A DNA stretch of 64,000 bases from Phymatolithon calcareum (GCA_977006965.1 OZ345377.1:1922001-1986000); one strand, 5' to 3'. Shown: positions 9,603 to 19,770, counted from the first letter of the stretch. Notes: generated by a model from the sequence alone, not told the origin. Numbers and translations are program-made.

Positions 9603-11453
9603 CTACTCGTCTCCCTCGCCGGTGTACATCGACAACTGCTCTGCGTCTTCTTGGATTCGAGCCTTCACTTTGTCACTTCGAGCTTTTTTCATTGCCTTAC
9701 ATACTGCGTCAAGGCCCCAGTATCCTTTGTTCACTTTCAAGAACAGTAGAGCTTCAAACAAAAGCGGCGTCATTAACTTGCGGTTTTCTCTGAGTATGTT
9801 GTTCGCAACAGACCACAGTCGTTCCACCTCAGCTGCCGATCCCAAAATAAAATCGCAGTTGACGTATTTGTGAGTTTCATTAAGACGACGTCGCTTTCGT
9901 AACGCGATCCTCTCAACTACTGACATTGTAGGATTTGATAGCTCAGCGGTCATTTCAAATTCCGGAGTTCGTAGTTTTTTGCACGCTTCTTTCTCGAGGT
10001 CTGTCATTCCTGTGACATTTCCACGTTGAATTTTGACAACACCGGATTCAAAGTCAGAATTTGGTGCGATACGGGCGTCGATAGGTAAGTATGTCTTGTC
10101 CAAGGGACATCCATACAAAACAGAAATCTCGTCGTTTCGGTACTGGTCGACATCATGCAGCAAAGCATCGACATACATTCGACAATCCGCCAACGTCGAA
10201 GTTTTACTCTGTAGAAGTTTCGTCACGCTGTCAATCTCGCCCATCATTTTCGAATATTTCGACACCTTTTGTTGAAACGTAGCACTTCTGTCCACAGAAA
10301 CAGTCGCTCCTTCCGTGTCGGCGACCTGAAGAAGTTCACCGCGAATTTCTGTAAATCGTTTCAGCATTTCATACTTGCTCGACCACCTCGTCGTATTGTG
10401 CAGAACAGGAGCTAAATGAGTCAGGTTTCGTAGCATAGCACGGTGTGTTAACTTTCGCTTGCAATGTAGCATAGTTTTATGAACCGACTCAACTATGCTC
10501 TTGAGGACCAAGTCCGCTGTCAACATACTGTTCACCTCCAGATTCAATTTGTGAGACAAACAACCAACATGAGGAACGTTCAAAAGTCGTGCAAGTCGCT
10601 TATTGACTGCGCAATTGTCTGCAATTGAACAAACAGTCCAATCGTGAACATCAACGCCGTAAAACTCAAACACCTGTTCAATGTGCCGTACGTGTGTCAA
10701 CGCATCGAAAGTATGCGATTCTCCAGTCTCTTGCTCACCGTCATCTCGCACGTTTGCCATAGGGCTGACAGAAAGTAGTGGCAGTGCATGTTCTTCGATA
10801 ACTTGTGTTACACCATTTCGTACAACCGATACTTTCCGCATGTATGACGCGTAAACCCCGAAGTAGTGCGTACCGCAATTCGTCCAGCCGTCATGCACAA
10901 TTGCACCTCGCGTGCCCATCATTTCACGCCCAATATCTTGTTCAACGAGTTCCGTTAGTGTGAAAAGAACATCTTTGAAGTACTTGACATTGATAGGGTG
11001 CTTGTGTATCACATTTCGACGTAATACGCGGCTCTCGATAACTGCAAGCGACAAATCGAGATCAGTAACAAGCTCAATGTAGGCGTGTACTGCTCGCTCT
11101 TTCTCCGTTGCTGCAAGCGAAGTAGCGAAAAATTCCTTGCGCTTGAGGATTCCAACACGCCGCTGCTGGGCGAGGGCGGTTTCGTACGTTTGATATAGAT
11201 GGTCTACATCACCATGGGACAAACAAGAAACAAGATGTTTGAATGCGTTTGTGTATCCTGTGCCTTTCTCGAATCGCACTGTCCCATCATTTCTGCATTC
11301 ATCGCCAAGTGGGCATGAAAATTCGAAGTGTGGAACGTTTGCTCGTTCTGGTCCTCCTTTTTTCGGACGAACATTGCAGAAGACATCGGGACGTTTCGTC
11401 ATTAGCATCTCGACGACAGCTCGCATTTTCGGACGAGTAGTTTGGTCCGGCAT
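9603..11453 (-). CDS. hAT-family transposase
   Basis: Cut-and-paste transposase acting on the element that carries it. I start at the Met at 11453 (MPDQTTRPKM), which gives 616 residues; the frame is open to 11537. The N-terminus has a BED-like zinc finger (CPLGDEC with a downstream H and C, about residues 45-80). The RNase H-like catalytic fold shows a first Asp in IVHDGWTNCGTHY (about D188), a second in CSIADNCAVNKRL (about D279), followed by the hAT-typical CLSHKLN (C..H). The C-terminal dimerisation region has SAAEVERLWSVANNIL and LLFEALLFLKVNKGYW, carrying the catalytic Glu. No stop or frameshift is present, so it may be functional. The length is normal for hAT transposases. Confidence 0.93.
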   Translation of the reverse strand: MPDQTTRPKMRAVVEMLMTKRPDVFCNVRPKKGGPERANVPHFEFSCPLGDECRNDGTVRFEKGTGYTNAFKHLVSCLSHGDVDHLYQTYETALAQQRRVGILKRKEFFATSLAATEKERAVHAYIELVTDLDLSLAVIESRVLRRNVIHKHPINVKYFKDVLFTLTELVEQDIGREMMGTRGAIVHDGWTNCGTHYFGVYASYMRKVSVVRNGVTQVIEEHALPLLSVSPMANVRDDGEQETGESHTFDALTHVRHIEQVFEFYGVDVHDWTVCSIADNCAVNKRLARLLNVPHVGCLSHKLNLEVNSMLTADLVLKSIVESVHKTMLHCKRKLTHRAMLRNLTHLAPVLHNTTRWSSKYEMLKRFTEIRGELLQVADTEGATVSVDRSATFQQKVSKYSKMMGEIDSVTKLLQSKTSTLADCRMYVDALLHDVDQYRNDEISVLYGCPLDKTYLPIDARIAPNSDFESGVVKIQRGNVTGMTDLEKEACKKLRTPEFEMTAELSNPTMSVVERIALRKRRRLNETHKYVNCDFILGSAAEVERLWSVANNILRENRKLMTPLLFEALLFLKVNKGYWGLDAVCKAMKKARSDKVKARIQEDAEQLSMYTGEGDE

Positions 11454-11688
11454 GTCGTCGTCAACAATTGAGTCACGGACGATAGGAAGGGGGCGAGAAT
11501 GAAAGTGGTGAACAATTTGGAACATCACAAACAGCATTTAACACGATACTTTCACAGTCTTGATGAGTGGACGCACAACCTAATAGAAACCCAATACGTA
11601 TTGCCGTACGCATCTCAGAGTCCAGTACAGTACGTATTGGTCGATACTGCCGTGTACGGAAATTCCCGTTATATTTATCCATACCCTG

Positions 11689-12056
11689 TGGAGAAGGCAG
11701 CGGCCTTCCTCGCAGCAGACTGCTTCGGTCGTCTGCGATATGTGCAAGTGATTGGACTACTATCATGTTCAAGGCTCTTACAGGCGGCAGATATGTATCG
11801 TAACTTTGGAGATCTACCCCGAGCTAGGGATATTCGTGGCTTCGCACAGCTATTCTATGTAAGGGCAATTCTTCTCCCGGAGAGATCGGAAAAGCATGGG
11901 ATCAGTCACGACAGGTTCGACATATTCGATATTGGAAACGAGCCATACTGTTTGATGGAAATTCGGCAAAGGGTTGCCATGTTGCTAGCCTTGCCGCCAG
12001 GTCATAAAGGTGCATCTTTGGAAGGACACGGTTTTGCTGTTCTTTTACGAAAATAA
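11689..12056 (+). pseudogene. Membrane protein gene, C-terminal segment
   Basis: Directly after the second hAT TSD the frame continues with AAAFLAADCFGRLRYVQVIG, MYRNFGDLPRARDIRGFAQL, NEPYCLMEIRQRV and a basic end, stopping at 12054-12056. It is in the frame of the acidic stretch SIDSEEGYDVQLTEDDVEK at 9325-9386 just left of the transposon. With both insertions and one TSD each removed, the gene has 702 codons with a single internal TAA (9267). This part is soluble and is predicted to lie after the membrane helices. The open frame extending back to 11499 is only transposon sequence. Confidence 0.6.
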
Positions 12057-12381
12057 AAAATTTTCGATTGTCAGATTTTCATAGCAAGTCATTGCGGAGA
12101 ACGACATGTGACGGTTTACTCGGAGACTCCCAAGACATCTCCTTCGAAGAAGAATAGGGTCATAAGAAAATCTCGCAAGGCTAGCATCCTCGAGCGTGCA
12201 AAACCTGACTTATGCAAAGATCTCTTCCACCGAGGGCTCTCGTGAGTTGAATGGTCACGTAATCAGTTTCCGTACTCAACTTCCATCATGGTGATGAAGA
12301 TACTTTCGTTTAGAAAAGCATCAAATTCAATTACGGTAATGACGCGAAAGTACGCACCCATCCCTGATTCTCTCTCGAGAG
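12057..12381. other. 3' flank of the interrupted gene; no gene seen
   Basis: AT-rich sequence between the stop at 12056 and the LINE-G tail. No clear polyadenylation signal or repeat was identified. Confidence 0.4.
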
Positions 12382-13855
12382 GGATTTTTTTGCAACTGTC
12401 CAGATGTTTATTTTGAAAGCTCTCATTAACACTCCTAAGACTGTACGGGAGCAGCTTTTTGTAACTTGTTCATTCTAGTATATCGCCTGGTCCCTAATAC
12501 AGGGACTCGTCGTTCTCAATATTGTCAATTATGGTGACGCTGTAGAGTAGTACGGAGTCTAATGCCTTTTCCGTTCTTAACATTTCTCCGGAGTCCAGTT
12601 CATACTTTGCTGGTTCATGCGTATGGTCTCCAGGTGGCGCTCTGCTGCCACTCCGAATGTATTCGATATTAGCGTCGTGCTCACTCGAGGGAACCTTCCG
12701 CTTGTGCATTTTATGGCCAGCTGTCGGTGCCTCACCTTGGTAAACCTGAGGATGGCCAAGATGTCATCCGGTTTGTCGTACGGTATTTTCTTCTTTCTTC
12801 TTGCTTCGAGCCTCGTGCCTTCTTTTGCGAACAGTATTCGTCGGATTTGGCCTGGAGATTTCCCTTCCTGCATATGTTTGAAGGGAACTGTTCTTGTTGC
12901 AGCATCGCGGCAATATCTCGACCTGCCCACTGTAGTTCTTTGAAGTTTCGCTCTTCCCTTGGCTTGGATAGGATAGTCGACTTCCTTGCCTTTCCTCTTC
13001 GCAGCATCCTCAGCGCTAATATTTCTCTCCTGTGTTCTGGTGGTTGGATCCTGCACATAAGCCGGAGCCGCTCGATCCTCCCGCTTGCCGTACCACCGAA
13101 TACTTGGAAGAAGAAGGTTCTTTCAACTTCTTTGTTGGTTTCTTGCACTTCTGAAGTCCAAGGTGTGAGATGGATAGCGCATTCCCAACTTGGTTGAATC
13201 AACGACTTGTAGATACGTATGGCTTTCAGGATGTTTATCCCCCGAATGAATACCCCAAGTGGTTTCAGTTGGTGCACCGCTGCTTTGGCGTTTTTTATGC
13301 GCCTGATTGTGCTTGTGTCCGTAATTCCGGTTGGTCCTAGAGAGATTCCGAGGTATGAAACTTCAGGTACCTGCGAAAAGGTCTGGTGCGCTAACCGGAA
13401 TGTGTGGTTCTTTGTCTCGGTCGACTCCAGCATCTCGCTCTTACCTTTTTTGGTTTTCCACGTCATTCTTATCCCTTCGGCCCATTTCGTTGATATATCG
13501 AGCAGGTGCTGCAGCGCGTGTGGGGTTTTCGCCAACAGGATCACGTCGTCTTCTAAGTAGGATATTGAGAGCTGATTCTACAACTTTCCTTGTCTGACTC
13601 GAGATATATATTGGCCTGCAGTTTCCGGGATCTTCCGTATTCCCTTTCTTATTGATTGCTACGAGCACTGACCTTCGCCGCAACAACGGGATGTCGCCGA
13701 CTCTGCCACAAGCTGACCACAATTCGAATATGATCTCTGAGTCGAGGTCCACGTTATCTCTGCTTTCACCTCATCGAAACCGGCCGTTTTCTCCACAGGT
13801 GCGTTTGCTAGGGCTTGCCTGATCTCTTCCTTCATCTCCTGCGGGCATGCGAAAA
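12382..13855 (-). pseudogene. LINE-G, internally deleted ORF2 and 3' UTR
   Basis: Read on the minus strand, it starts with MKEEIRQALANAPVEKT and the pre-RT block LWSACGRVGDIP. The reverse transcriptase then jumps from SALNILLRRR near 13565 straight to DDVILLAKTPHALQHLLD. The palm motifs A and B, and part of the catalytic motif C, are missing. Downstream blocks are intact: KKGKSEMLE, EVSYLGISLGPTGITD, IYKSLIQPSWECAIHLTPWT, RHRQLAIKCTSGRFPRVSTT, then LLYSVTIIDNIEND near 12500. The 3' UTR ends in AAATAAACATCTGGACAGTT and an A-run at 12382-12388. It is a dead copy; a second 3' end of the family is at 35905. Confidence 0.75.
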
Positions 13856-14230
13856 ATGGTATTTATTGCCTCCAATTGTCCTTTTCAGAGCAAGTCGTGA
13901 AGACTTAAGCCGTGAAGAGCATATGGTCCAGTGATTTCCCGGACGCTCGAGAGGGATATGCTCTGTTAAATGAGTTCTTTTTGCTCTTTTGTGAGGAACG
14001 GCGTACAGATGAAGGAGACTGGTGTGTACAGTGCATGGATAGACGTTCAATCAAGGAGTGCTCCACAAAAAGAGTGTGTTCTACCGTTCAGCACGAAATA
14101 AACAAGGTTCATCTATAGCACAGGATGCAGAGACTTTGCGAGAAAATAGTCGGAAGTGTTCTCGTGTAGCGCTACATCTCCAAGATGCAAATCGGAGCAC
14201 ATATTGGGGTCAGTATGAACAATAATGGAG
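13856..14230. other. No recognisable gene
   Basis: Short frames on both strands without motifs. This lies between the truncated 5' edge of LINE-G and the LINE-A 3' end. Confidence 0.35.
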
Positions 14231-14410
14231 TTTTTTTTGAATTTGGAATTTATTAAACGCCCTCAGTAACACTCATGAGACTGCAAGGGAGATGCGTTTC
14301 AGCAGCTACGTTGTAGCTTCGATCATATATTCAAATACTTGTAACCCGGGTTAACGTCGTAGCCTTAGCTGCAAAAACCCTCTCCCGTAAAAGGGCGGAG
14401 GGAAAAGCTT
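14231..14410 (-). repeat. LINE-A-like 3' end relic
   Basis: On the minus strand this ends with a CCTCCGCCC block, GGGTTTTTGCAGCTAAGG, CATCTCCCTTGCAGTCTCAT and GGGCGTTTAATAAATTCC, then an A-run. This is the 3' UTR of LINE-A as at 42730-42931. Confidence 0.65.
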
Positions 14411-14710
14411 GGGGTCCAATGATCAGATACAATAATGGAGTCACGGACGATACAGCAATATAAAGAGTTCGAAATAAGATTGGACGCATCCACAAACTAC
14501 AGCAAATCGTCCTACACGTCAGTGGATTCCAGCCTGCTACAGCCTGAAACATGGTTAAGAGCTCTTCGAGTGCTCGCCTAGTCCAGGCGATGTCCTCTTT
14601 GGAGAGTCTGTCCTTTGCGAGACCATTTTTCACGTGCGGAGGTAGCGAACTTTGCATCAGGATTTCAAGTCTTTGATTCTCCCAAATTGGGAGTGTGCCA
14701 TTCATTTAGC
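14411..14710 (-). pseudogene. LINE-D/E C-terminal fragment
   Basis: The minus strand reads GLAKDRLSKEDIAWTRRALE followed by ELLTMFQAVAGWN, matching the C-terminus of LINE-E (LSKDKLSYEESAFTRRALDE). It then runs into sequence similar to the post-RT region of LINE-D. The gypsy element at 14716 cuts it off on the right. Confidence 0.5.
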
Positions 14711-14715
14711 CCTGA

Positions 14716-14993
14716 TGTGGTGTGTCTTAAGCGATGGCTCTGTTTCTTTTAGTGGATGTGATTAGGATCGCGGCTCAAATAGGGGCGGAAGCGAGCAATT
14801 GCACACCCTGCAAAAGGGGGGGGACTAATTGACACTAGACTAATCGTACTTTGAATGTTAGTCGGTATCTGTGATCAATCCGTTGGTTCCTCTCGGAAGT
14901 CGTTCACCACAGAGTGTTGACAGTGTCGTTGGGTAGATCGCAAGGAGCCGTTATAGAGCTCCTGGGTCGATGCTGATAGTGCTGTTCATTACA
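14716..14993 (-). repeat. 3' LTR of the gypsy element
   Basis: 278 bp, TG...CA boundaries, flanked outside by CCTGA. On the coding strand it is preceded by the polypurine tract. Confidence 0.95.
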
Positions 14994-15005
14994 CTCCCTC
15001 ACCTA
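14994..15005 (-). other. Polypurine tract
   Basis: On the coding strand, GGTGAGGGAG lies immediately before the 3' LTR (TGTAATG). This is the expected primer for plus-strand synthesis. Confidence 0.7.
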
Positions 15006-16658
15006 AGCGAGACCCAGGATGGTCTTTGCTTTCTTGCGCAAAGCTTTCTTTGTGGTCTTCCGAGCTAAGAGGTTAAGAACCATTTTGGGTACATATTCAT
15101 AGACCTTTTGAATTGATTCAAGAGTGTCCTCTTTTTCCGACAGTCCCTTCCAACGCACGTGAACGTAGAGTTCGCCTTCGTGTTCCTCTAAACCCATAAG
15201 ACGAGCGACGGGCATTCCTGTCTCCGATGAAAAAACGTGAGGTAAAATCGCGACTGGGTCCATAGCAGAATCAGAATAGAACATGAGCCGACAGACATGA
15301 GCGTCTTCGAGGGCTCCATTGCGGAGGTCTTCAATTGTGTAAACAAAATCCGATTTTGCCTTGACCACGCGCCGAGGCCCTCTCCATCGAAGTGCCAATT
15401 TCTCGCCACTGAAAAACTCTTCCCGCGCAAGTAACACAAAATCTCCTTCTGAGAACCTCGGCAATTCTCTACGAGAAGCTGCTTCTCTTGCATGCCGACG
15501 ATTTTTTTCCAACGACGTGCTCACAACTGGGTGAATTGTCGCTACTACATCCTTTAGAAGCAATAGGTTCTTCTGAATTTCGGATTTGGCTTGTTTCAAA
15601 GTCATAACAGTACCTGTGGATGCACGCCGAAACGTCTGAACCGGGTCTGACGGCTTCTGTCCTAGAAAAATTTGGAAAGGTGCAAACTGTCCTCTTTGTG
15701 GCGAAGGTGCATTGTTGAGAGCGCTTTGCAAAATCGGTACCAAATCAGGCCATTCACCGGTATTCATTCGAAGTTCAGATAGCGTTGCACGAAAGATACG
15801 AAGCACTTCTTTCCCCATCCGTTCAATACCTCCGTTTGACCATGGCGTATACGGCAGTGTGAACTGATGCGGTGAGCGCAGGCCTTTTGACACCAGTCGA
15901 ACAGTTTCGTTCTGAAAATGGGATCCTCCATCAGACATCAATCCTTTATGGGTAAACGTGGTAGCCCATTCAATAATCGCAGTGGCTGAGTTTTCCGAGT
16001 TCGCGCTCTGAAATGGAAACAACCAGCTGTAGGAAGAGAAATCGTCTCGAATCATGAGAATGTACTTGTGTCCCTCTCGACTTGGAGCCTTATCAAGATA
16101 GTCAAACTGAATAAGGTCGTTTGGCTCAGTTCCGTGAAGCGCTGGACCGAATGGTCGTGGAACCTTAGTACCACGGATAGTGGACAAACAGTGTATACAG
16201 CTGCGAGTGAAAGTTTGTACATCGACATCGAGTGCGTGCCAAAAGTAATGGTGTCGAATTATAGTACGAGTAGCTTTCTGACTTCGATGTCCAGCAGAGC
16301 TTGTGTGTGCGATGATGCATATACGAAGTTGCAAATCTGAGGCTTGACTTGGAATCCACACAGCGCCCTTCTTGTTGCACCATAACCGAGACACATTTAC
16401 AAGAGCCTGCGGACGATAATTCGCATTGTTTCCTTGCGCTTCAGAAACTCTAAACTCCGACGGCCACTCGAAATCATTGCCGCTTGAGGATACTAGTGGA
16501 GGAATGCGTACAATGCGACGTATTGTGGGCTGAGCGGACCATTGTCCCAATAAGTCAGCCCATACATTGTCATGTCCGCTTATGTGGTGTACCACATAAT
16601 TATACATGCTCATCCGTACAGCCCAGCGAAGCACCTTGCGAACTGATGCAAGTGACAT
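15003..16658 (-). CDS. Gypsy pol: RNase H tail, integrase and chromodomain
   Basis: 551 residues inserting element cDNA into the genome. Residues 1-40 carry the end of RNase H (HHISGHDNVWADLL). The integrase zinc domain is HHCC: H118, H124, C154, C157. The catalytic core has D186 (FDYLD), D243 (MSDGGSHF) and E279 (NGGIERM), a D,D(35)E arrangement. Around residues 440-460 is the GPRR(V)VK region that precedes many chromodomains. A chromodomain-like block (LYVHVRWKGL, then SEKEDTLESI) lies near residues 485-510, followed by a basic tail. Chromodomains target such elements to particular chromatin. All catalytic residues are present. The reading frame overlaps the RT frame by about 50 nt in another phase, so a frameshift separates them here. 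Confidence 0.93.
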   Translation of the reverse strand: MSLASVRKVLRWAVRMSMYNYVVHHISGHDNVWADLLGQWSAQPTIRRIVRIPPLVSSSGNDFEWPSEFRVSEAQGNNANYRPQALVNVSRLWCNKKGAVWIPSQASDLQLRICIIAHTSSAGHRSQKATRTIIRHHYFWHALDVDVQTFTRSCIHCLSTIRGTKVPRPFGPALHGTEPNDLIQFDYLDKAPSREGHKYILMIRDDFSSYSWLFPFQSANSENSATAIIEWATTFTHKGLMSDGGSHFQNETVRLVSKGLRSPHQFTLPYTPWSNGGIERMGKEVLRIFRATLSELRMNTGEWPDLVPILQSALNNAPSPQRGQFAPFQIFLGQKPSDPVQTFRRASTGTVMTLKQAKSEIQKNLLLLKDVVATIHPVVSTSLEKNRRHAREAASRRELPRFSEGDFVLLAREEFFSGEKLALRWRGPRRVVKAKSDFVYTIEDLRNGALEDAHVCRLMFYSDSAMDPVAILPHVFSSETGMPVARLMGLEEHEGELYVHVRWKGLSEKEDTLESIQKVYEYVPKMVLNLLARKTTKKALRKKAKTILGLA

Positions 16659-17440
16659 GTCCGGTATAGACTCATAGCGTCAAAAATGAAAATCAGATTA
16701 CTGTGATCGGTATAAAGGTCGAATCCCTCAGGAACTGCCAAAACCAAATGCATGCTCTTTGTAGCAGCTATAATAGCATAAGCCTCTTTCTCCAATATCG
16801 ACCATCCAACTTGTGTGTCATTAAATCTCCCAGAGAGGAAGGCAAGCGGCTGATGAAATTGCTCATGATGAGGCATCGAGGTCTCATTGTGGGGCCTTTG
16901 CGTGATAATGGCAGACCACATATAATCATTAGCATCAGTGTAGACGCACATCCTCTTCGAGCTGTCCCTGTGGGTTAATGTGACCTGGTTAACCAGAGCG
17001 GCCTTACATTCATTGAATGACTTCATTTCATTCTCAGCCCAGTTCAGAGATTTCAGACTCACCTGTGCAGCAGCAATCCTTGTGCGCTTTCCGGCTTTTT
17101 CATACAACAGCTCAAGAAGGTCAATTAATGGCTTGGTGATTTCGTTGAAACGAGGTATGGATGTCCGCACCCATTGCAGTGCACAGCAGAACTGTTGCAA
17201 ATGAGCACCTGTTGTGGGGTACTCCATATGCAGAAGTGCGGAATGGTTTCGCGGGTCGAAACGAATGCCTTCTTCTGATATTTGTCGGCCACACCAGCGT
17301 ATACTCTTTGCAAATAGAACACATTTTCTGGGATCCAACCTTAAAAAAATGTTTCTGCACATCTTGAAAAAGCTTTCGATGCGGTTCAGTAGCTCATGAG
17401 TATACGTTGCATATGACAGTAGGTCGTCCAGCCAAATCAA
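16610..17440 (-). pseudogene. Gypsy pol: RT catalytic half and RNase H
   Basis: The frame opens with MIWLDDLLSYA, the YxDD-box region (here LDD) of reverse transcriptase. The connection domain follows, with FAKSIRWCGRQISEEGIRFD. RNase H then has MCVYTDANDYMW (first Asp), ILEKEAYAI (Glu) and LYTDHSNLIFI (third acidic residue). It ends where a shift moves into the integrase frame. The residues expected for catalysis are visible, but the pol polyprotein is split from the preceding RT part by a stop and phase change near 17440-17600. Confidence 0.85.
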
Positions 17441-17599
17441 GAAGATCTTAAGCAGGTTTTATTTGTCCAACAGGTCAGTGAGAGATGCCTGCAAGTGAGC
17501 AACGGCATTTGTGGATCCGTGCATGACGCGTGTAGGCGTGTAAAAACCATCGGGAGTAATGAAAGATTGCAGTTCTTGACTGAAATCAAGGGGCAATTG

Positions 17600-18100
17600 T
17601 CAATATGAATTAGACAAAACAAAGTTTGCGTAGCACTTCGCATTAGCAAGCTTTCGGAGCTCATTTTCGAGTAAAGGCATAGGATACGAATTCTTGAGTG
17701 TAAACATGTTGACTGGTCGTAGGTCGGCCGTGAATCGAAACAGTTGGGGGCCTGGCTTTGGAATAAGTAACGGCGCTACGGCCCAGGATGAAGTCGGGTT
17801 TCGGCTTGCCATATTCTTCTCGACGAGACGATTCTTGTAGTTTTCAAGAAACTCTTGTTGTGCTTGACTGTAGTTTCGTAGCCTGACTTTTACAGGCCTT
17901 GCCTCCGGTGTGAGTTCAATTTTTAGCGGAGGAATATCCACAGGGGGACCAGAGGAAAGTCCTGTCCGAAAAATATCTAGATTGTCGTACACAATCTTCT
18001 GTAGACGAGGAAAATCTTCCTTCGGGATACCATTCGTAACAGCTCTGGCGAGCATATTCTCGACGGCCAATAGTACGTCTTCGTGCTGATCGCTGTCCAA
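17600..18100 (-). pseudogene. Gypsy pol: N-terminal RT half
   Basis: Contains RTGLSSGPPVDIPPLKIELT, LRNYSQAQQEFLENYKNRLV, NPTSSWAVAPLLIPKPG and FTADLRPVNMFTLKNSYPMP, the finger and early palm blocks of gypsy RT. The last, FVLSNSY, is motif A (normally DxxxGY/SY) with the catalytic Asp replaced by Leu or Ser here. The next blocks (QELQSFITPDGFYTP, TRVMHGSTNAVAHLQ) are readable at 17460-17600 in the neighbouring frame. Frame loss and the altered motif A make this copy's RT defective. Confidence 0.8.
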
Positions 18101-18151
18101 TGGGTCAAGGAGAGATGGATTCGGTACAGAGGATTCATCAGCATCCTCATA

Positions 18152-18577
18152 TTAGAATGCCCTTGGACGACTGGGATCTGGAGAAGTCGGCTTTGCTCGT
18201 TTTAGCTCGTCGATTTGGTTAAGTTTAGAAGTTGAGTTTTCAATCACTTGGTTTCTTCGTGCGGCCATAATGCGACTTACATATCCTCCACCATTCGGCA
18301 CAGTAGGGTTAACTACTGAAGAGCAATCAATACCATCCAACATGACCCTGTTCTTTTCCAGGAGCGTTTTGGTATCAATTCTCAGGTGCCTCAAAACAGG
18401 GACACCAATGAGAATAGGTTCCTTTGTAAGAAGGTCATCGGACACGAGATAGGTGATATTGCTCATAGATAGCTGACCTGAGGCCAGTTTCAAAACTGTG
18501 CTTCGTACAATCCATTGCCTTGAAAAGGTGAACTCGTGATCGAATCCTTCTTGTGTCAACGCCATGCTTAGTTTCAC
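18152..18577 (-). pseudogene. Gypsy protease C-terminal part and linker
   Basis: The block LLTKEPILIGVPVLRHLRID is the C-terminal (I)LIGxPxLRxLxID signature of gypsy aspartic proteases. A linker rich in basic residues leads to RT. It overlaps the gag-protease frame by four nucleotides, in a different phase. Confidence 0.7.
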
Positions 18578-19236
18578 TGGTTATCCAATCGTCGCAGACG
18601 ACCAATGCCCATAAGTACAGCCTTCTCTGCGACGCTGCGGCATACAAGACTGTCGTCTGCTCCGTCGTCACATCGTGCAATAACTTCCAATGACGATTTT
18701 CCATCCATAACTATAGCGGAAACGGACGGAAGGCCATTCTCGGCCTCATTGAAAACACGGTTAGCGTTGAACATTGGGCCTATCTTCGGGGGTGGTGGAG
18801 GTTTGACAGGACCTCCTTCAAACTTGACTCGCCTTAGTGCTTCAGCTTCTTCGGCTTTTTTGTTTTGATTATGTGTTGACCTGGCGGGAGCATCTTTGGG
18901 ATCGATATCGTACGTCTTGTACTCCTTTTTGATAATCTTTCCGTCTTTAGTATCCTTCGTGGGGCGTTCGATACTTGGAACACTTGCACTTCCAGCCTTT
19001 GAATTGTCTCCATAGCCACCATTGCGCGTTGATTTGCTTTTTCCACGTTTTTTTTCAATATTTTTCTTATGGTTTCCGCCTTGGACGAGCTGGTATGCTT
19101 CCGCGAGTTTCATGACATGCTTGGTAAATTCCTTAAAATCCTTTTTAAGATGATGATGAGAAAATTGCAGGTCATCTCGGAGCCTATTCTGCAGCGTGTA
19201 AGGACGAATTACAGACAGAACATGGAACACAGCCAC
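18574..19236 (-). pseudogene. Gypsy gag C-terminus and protease N-terminus
   Basis: The first part (VFHVLSVIRPYTLQNRLRDD, then FSHHHLKKDFKEFTKHVMKL) is the end of the gag capsid-like region. A Lys/Arg- and Pro-rich stretch follows (GPVKPPPPPKIGPMF). Then comes a protease core in which the usual D(T/S)GA active-site motif reads CDDGADDSLV. I see no CCHC zinc knuckle. Confidence 0.7.
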
Positions 19237-19290
19237 CTTCTGCGATTCCTGAAGGGTCCAGGAGAGACCATGTTTTCGTAAAATTGTGCT

Positions 19291-19770
19291 CTAGTCGCAC
19301 AATGAAGTTGTGAAACGAGAGGTTGCTGACTTGTCAGAGTATTTCATCTTCAGCTCCTTCTCGATGATGGAATCTAGGCTTGCCAAAGTCATGACTTCCT
19401 TAGATTCTTCCGCCTTGCTTTGTAGATAAGAAAGCAATGATTCATCGTCCAGTTCATCATGAGAAGAAACATTTTCCATGAAACCAAGATCGATAAGTGA
19501 CGTAATATATTCTGCATCGACGCAGAATTTCAGGTTTACCGGACGGACAGGTTCATCGGTTGACGACGAGCCACGTTGGGCAGACCTTGCTCGGACCTCA
19601 TTGCAGTATCTTTTATAAGCCCGTAAAAAGGTCCGAATTTTTTGAGAGTCAAAATCGAGAAGCTTAGGATAATTGACCGATACTGTTAAAGCAGATTGTC
19701 GAACATATGCGGGATTCTGCTCATAACTCATTGAGGAGTTTTCCTCTTCCGGGTCGATTTTTGCTTCCAT
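19291..19770 (-). pseudogene. Gypsy gag N-terminal part
   Basis: I take the ATG at 19770 (MEAKIDPEEEN) as the start; the frame is open up to the LTR border. It includes LLDFDSQKIRTFLRAYKRYC, an N-terminal gag pattern, and NLKFCVDAEYITSLIDLGF. It ends at 19291 and gag resumes in another frame at 19236, so a frameshift lies between. Confidence 0.7.

Larger units (their letters stand above)
9387..11688 (-). mobile_element. hAT DNA transposon, complete, 2302 bp
   Basis: The ends are imperfect terminal inverted repeats (20 of 23 positions match) starting CAGGGT and sharing GATAAATATAACGG. They are flanked by perfect 8-bp TSDs TGGAGAAG (9379-9386 and 11689-11696), the length expected for hAT elements. 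It carries one uninterrupted transposase ORF on the minus strand. The subterminal motif CCAATACGTATT is repeated inside both ends and is a plausible transposase-binding site. Insertion plus one TSD is 2310 bp, a multiple of three, so the host reading frame is the same on both sides. TSDs and ORF are intact, which points to a recent insertion. Confidence 0.95.

Noticed and set aside
9378-9873. Plus-strand frames of 86-123 residues at the hAT left end
   Set aside because: They consist of the duplicated terminal sequence and the antisense of the transposase gene.
14805-14850. LTR segment with GACACTAG resembling the CTAGTG element terminus
   Set aside because: Only about eight bases agree and the neighbouring sequence differs; the segment is in both LTR copies as an integral part. 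Probably coincidence.
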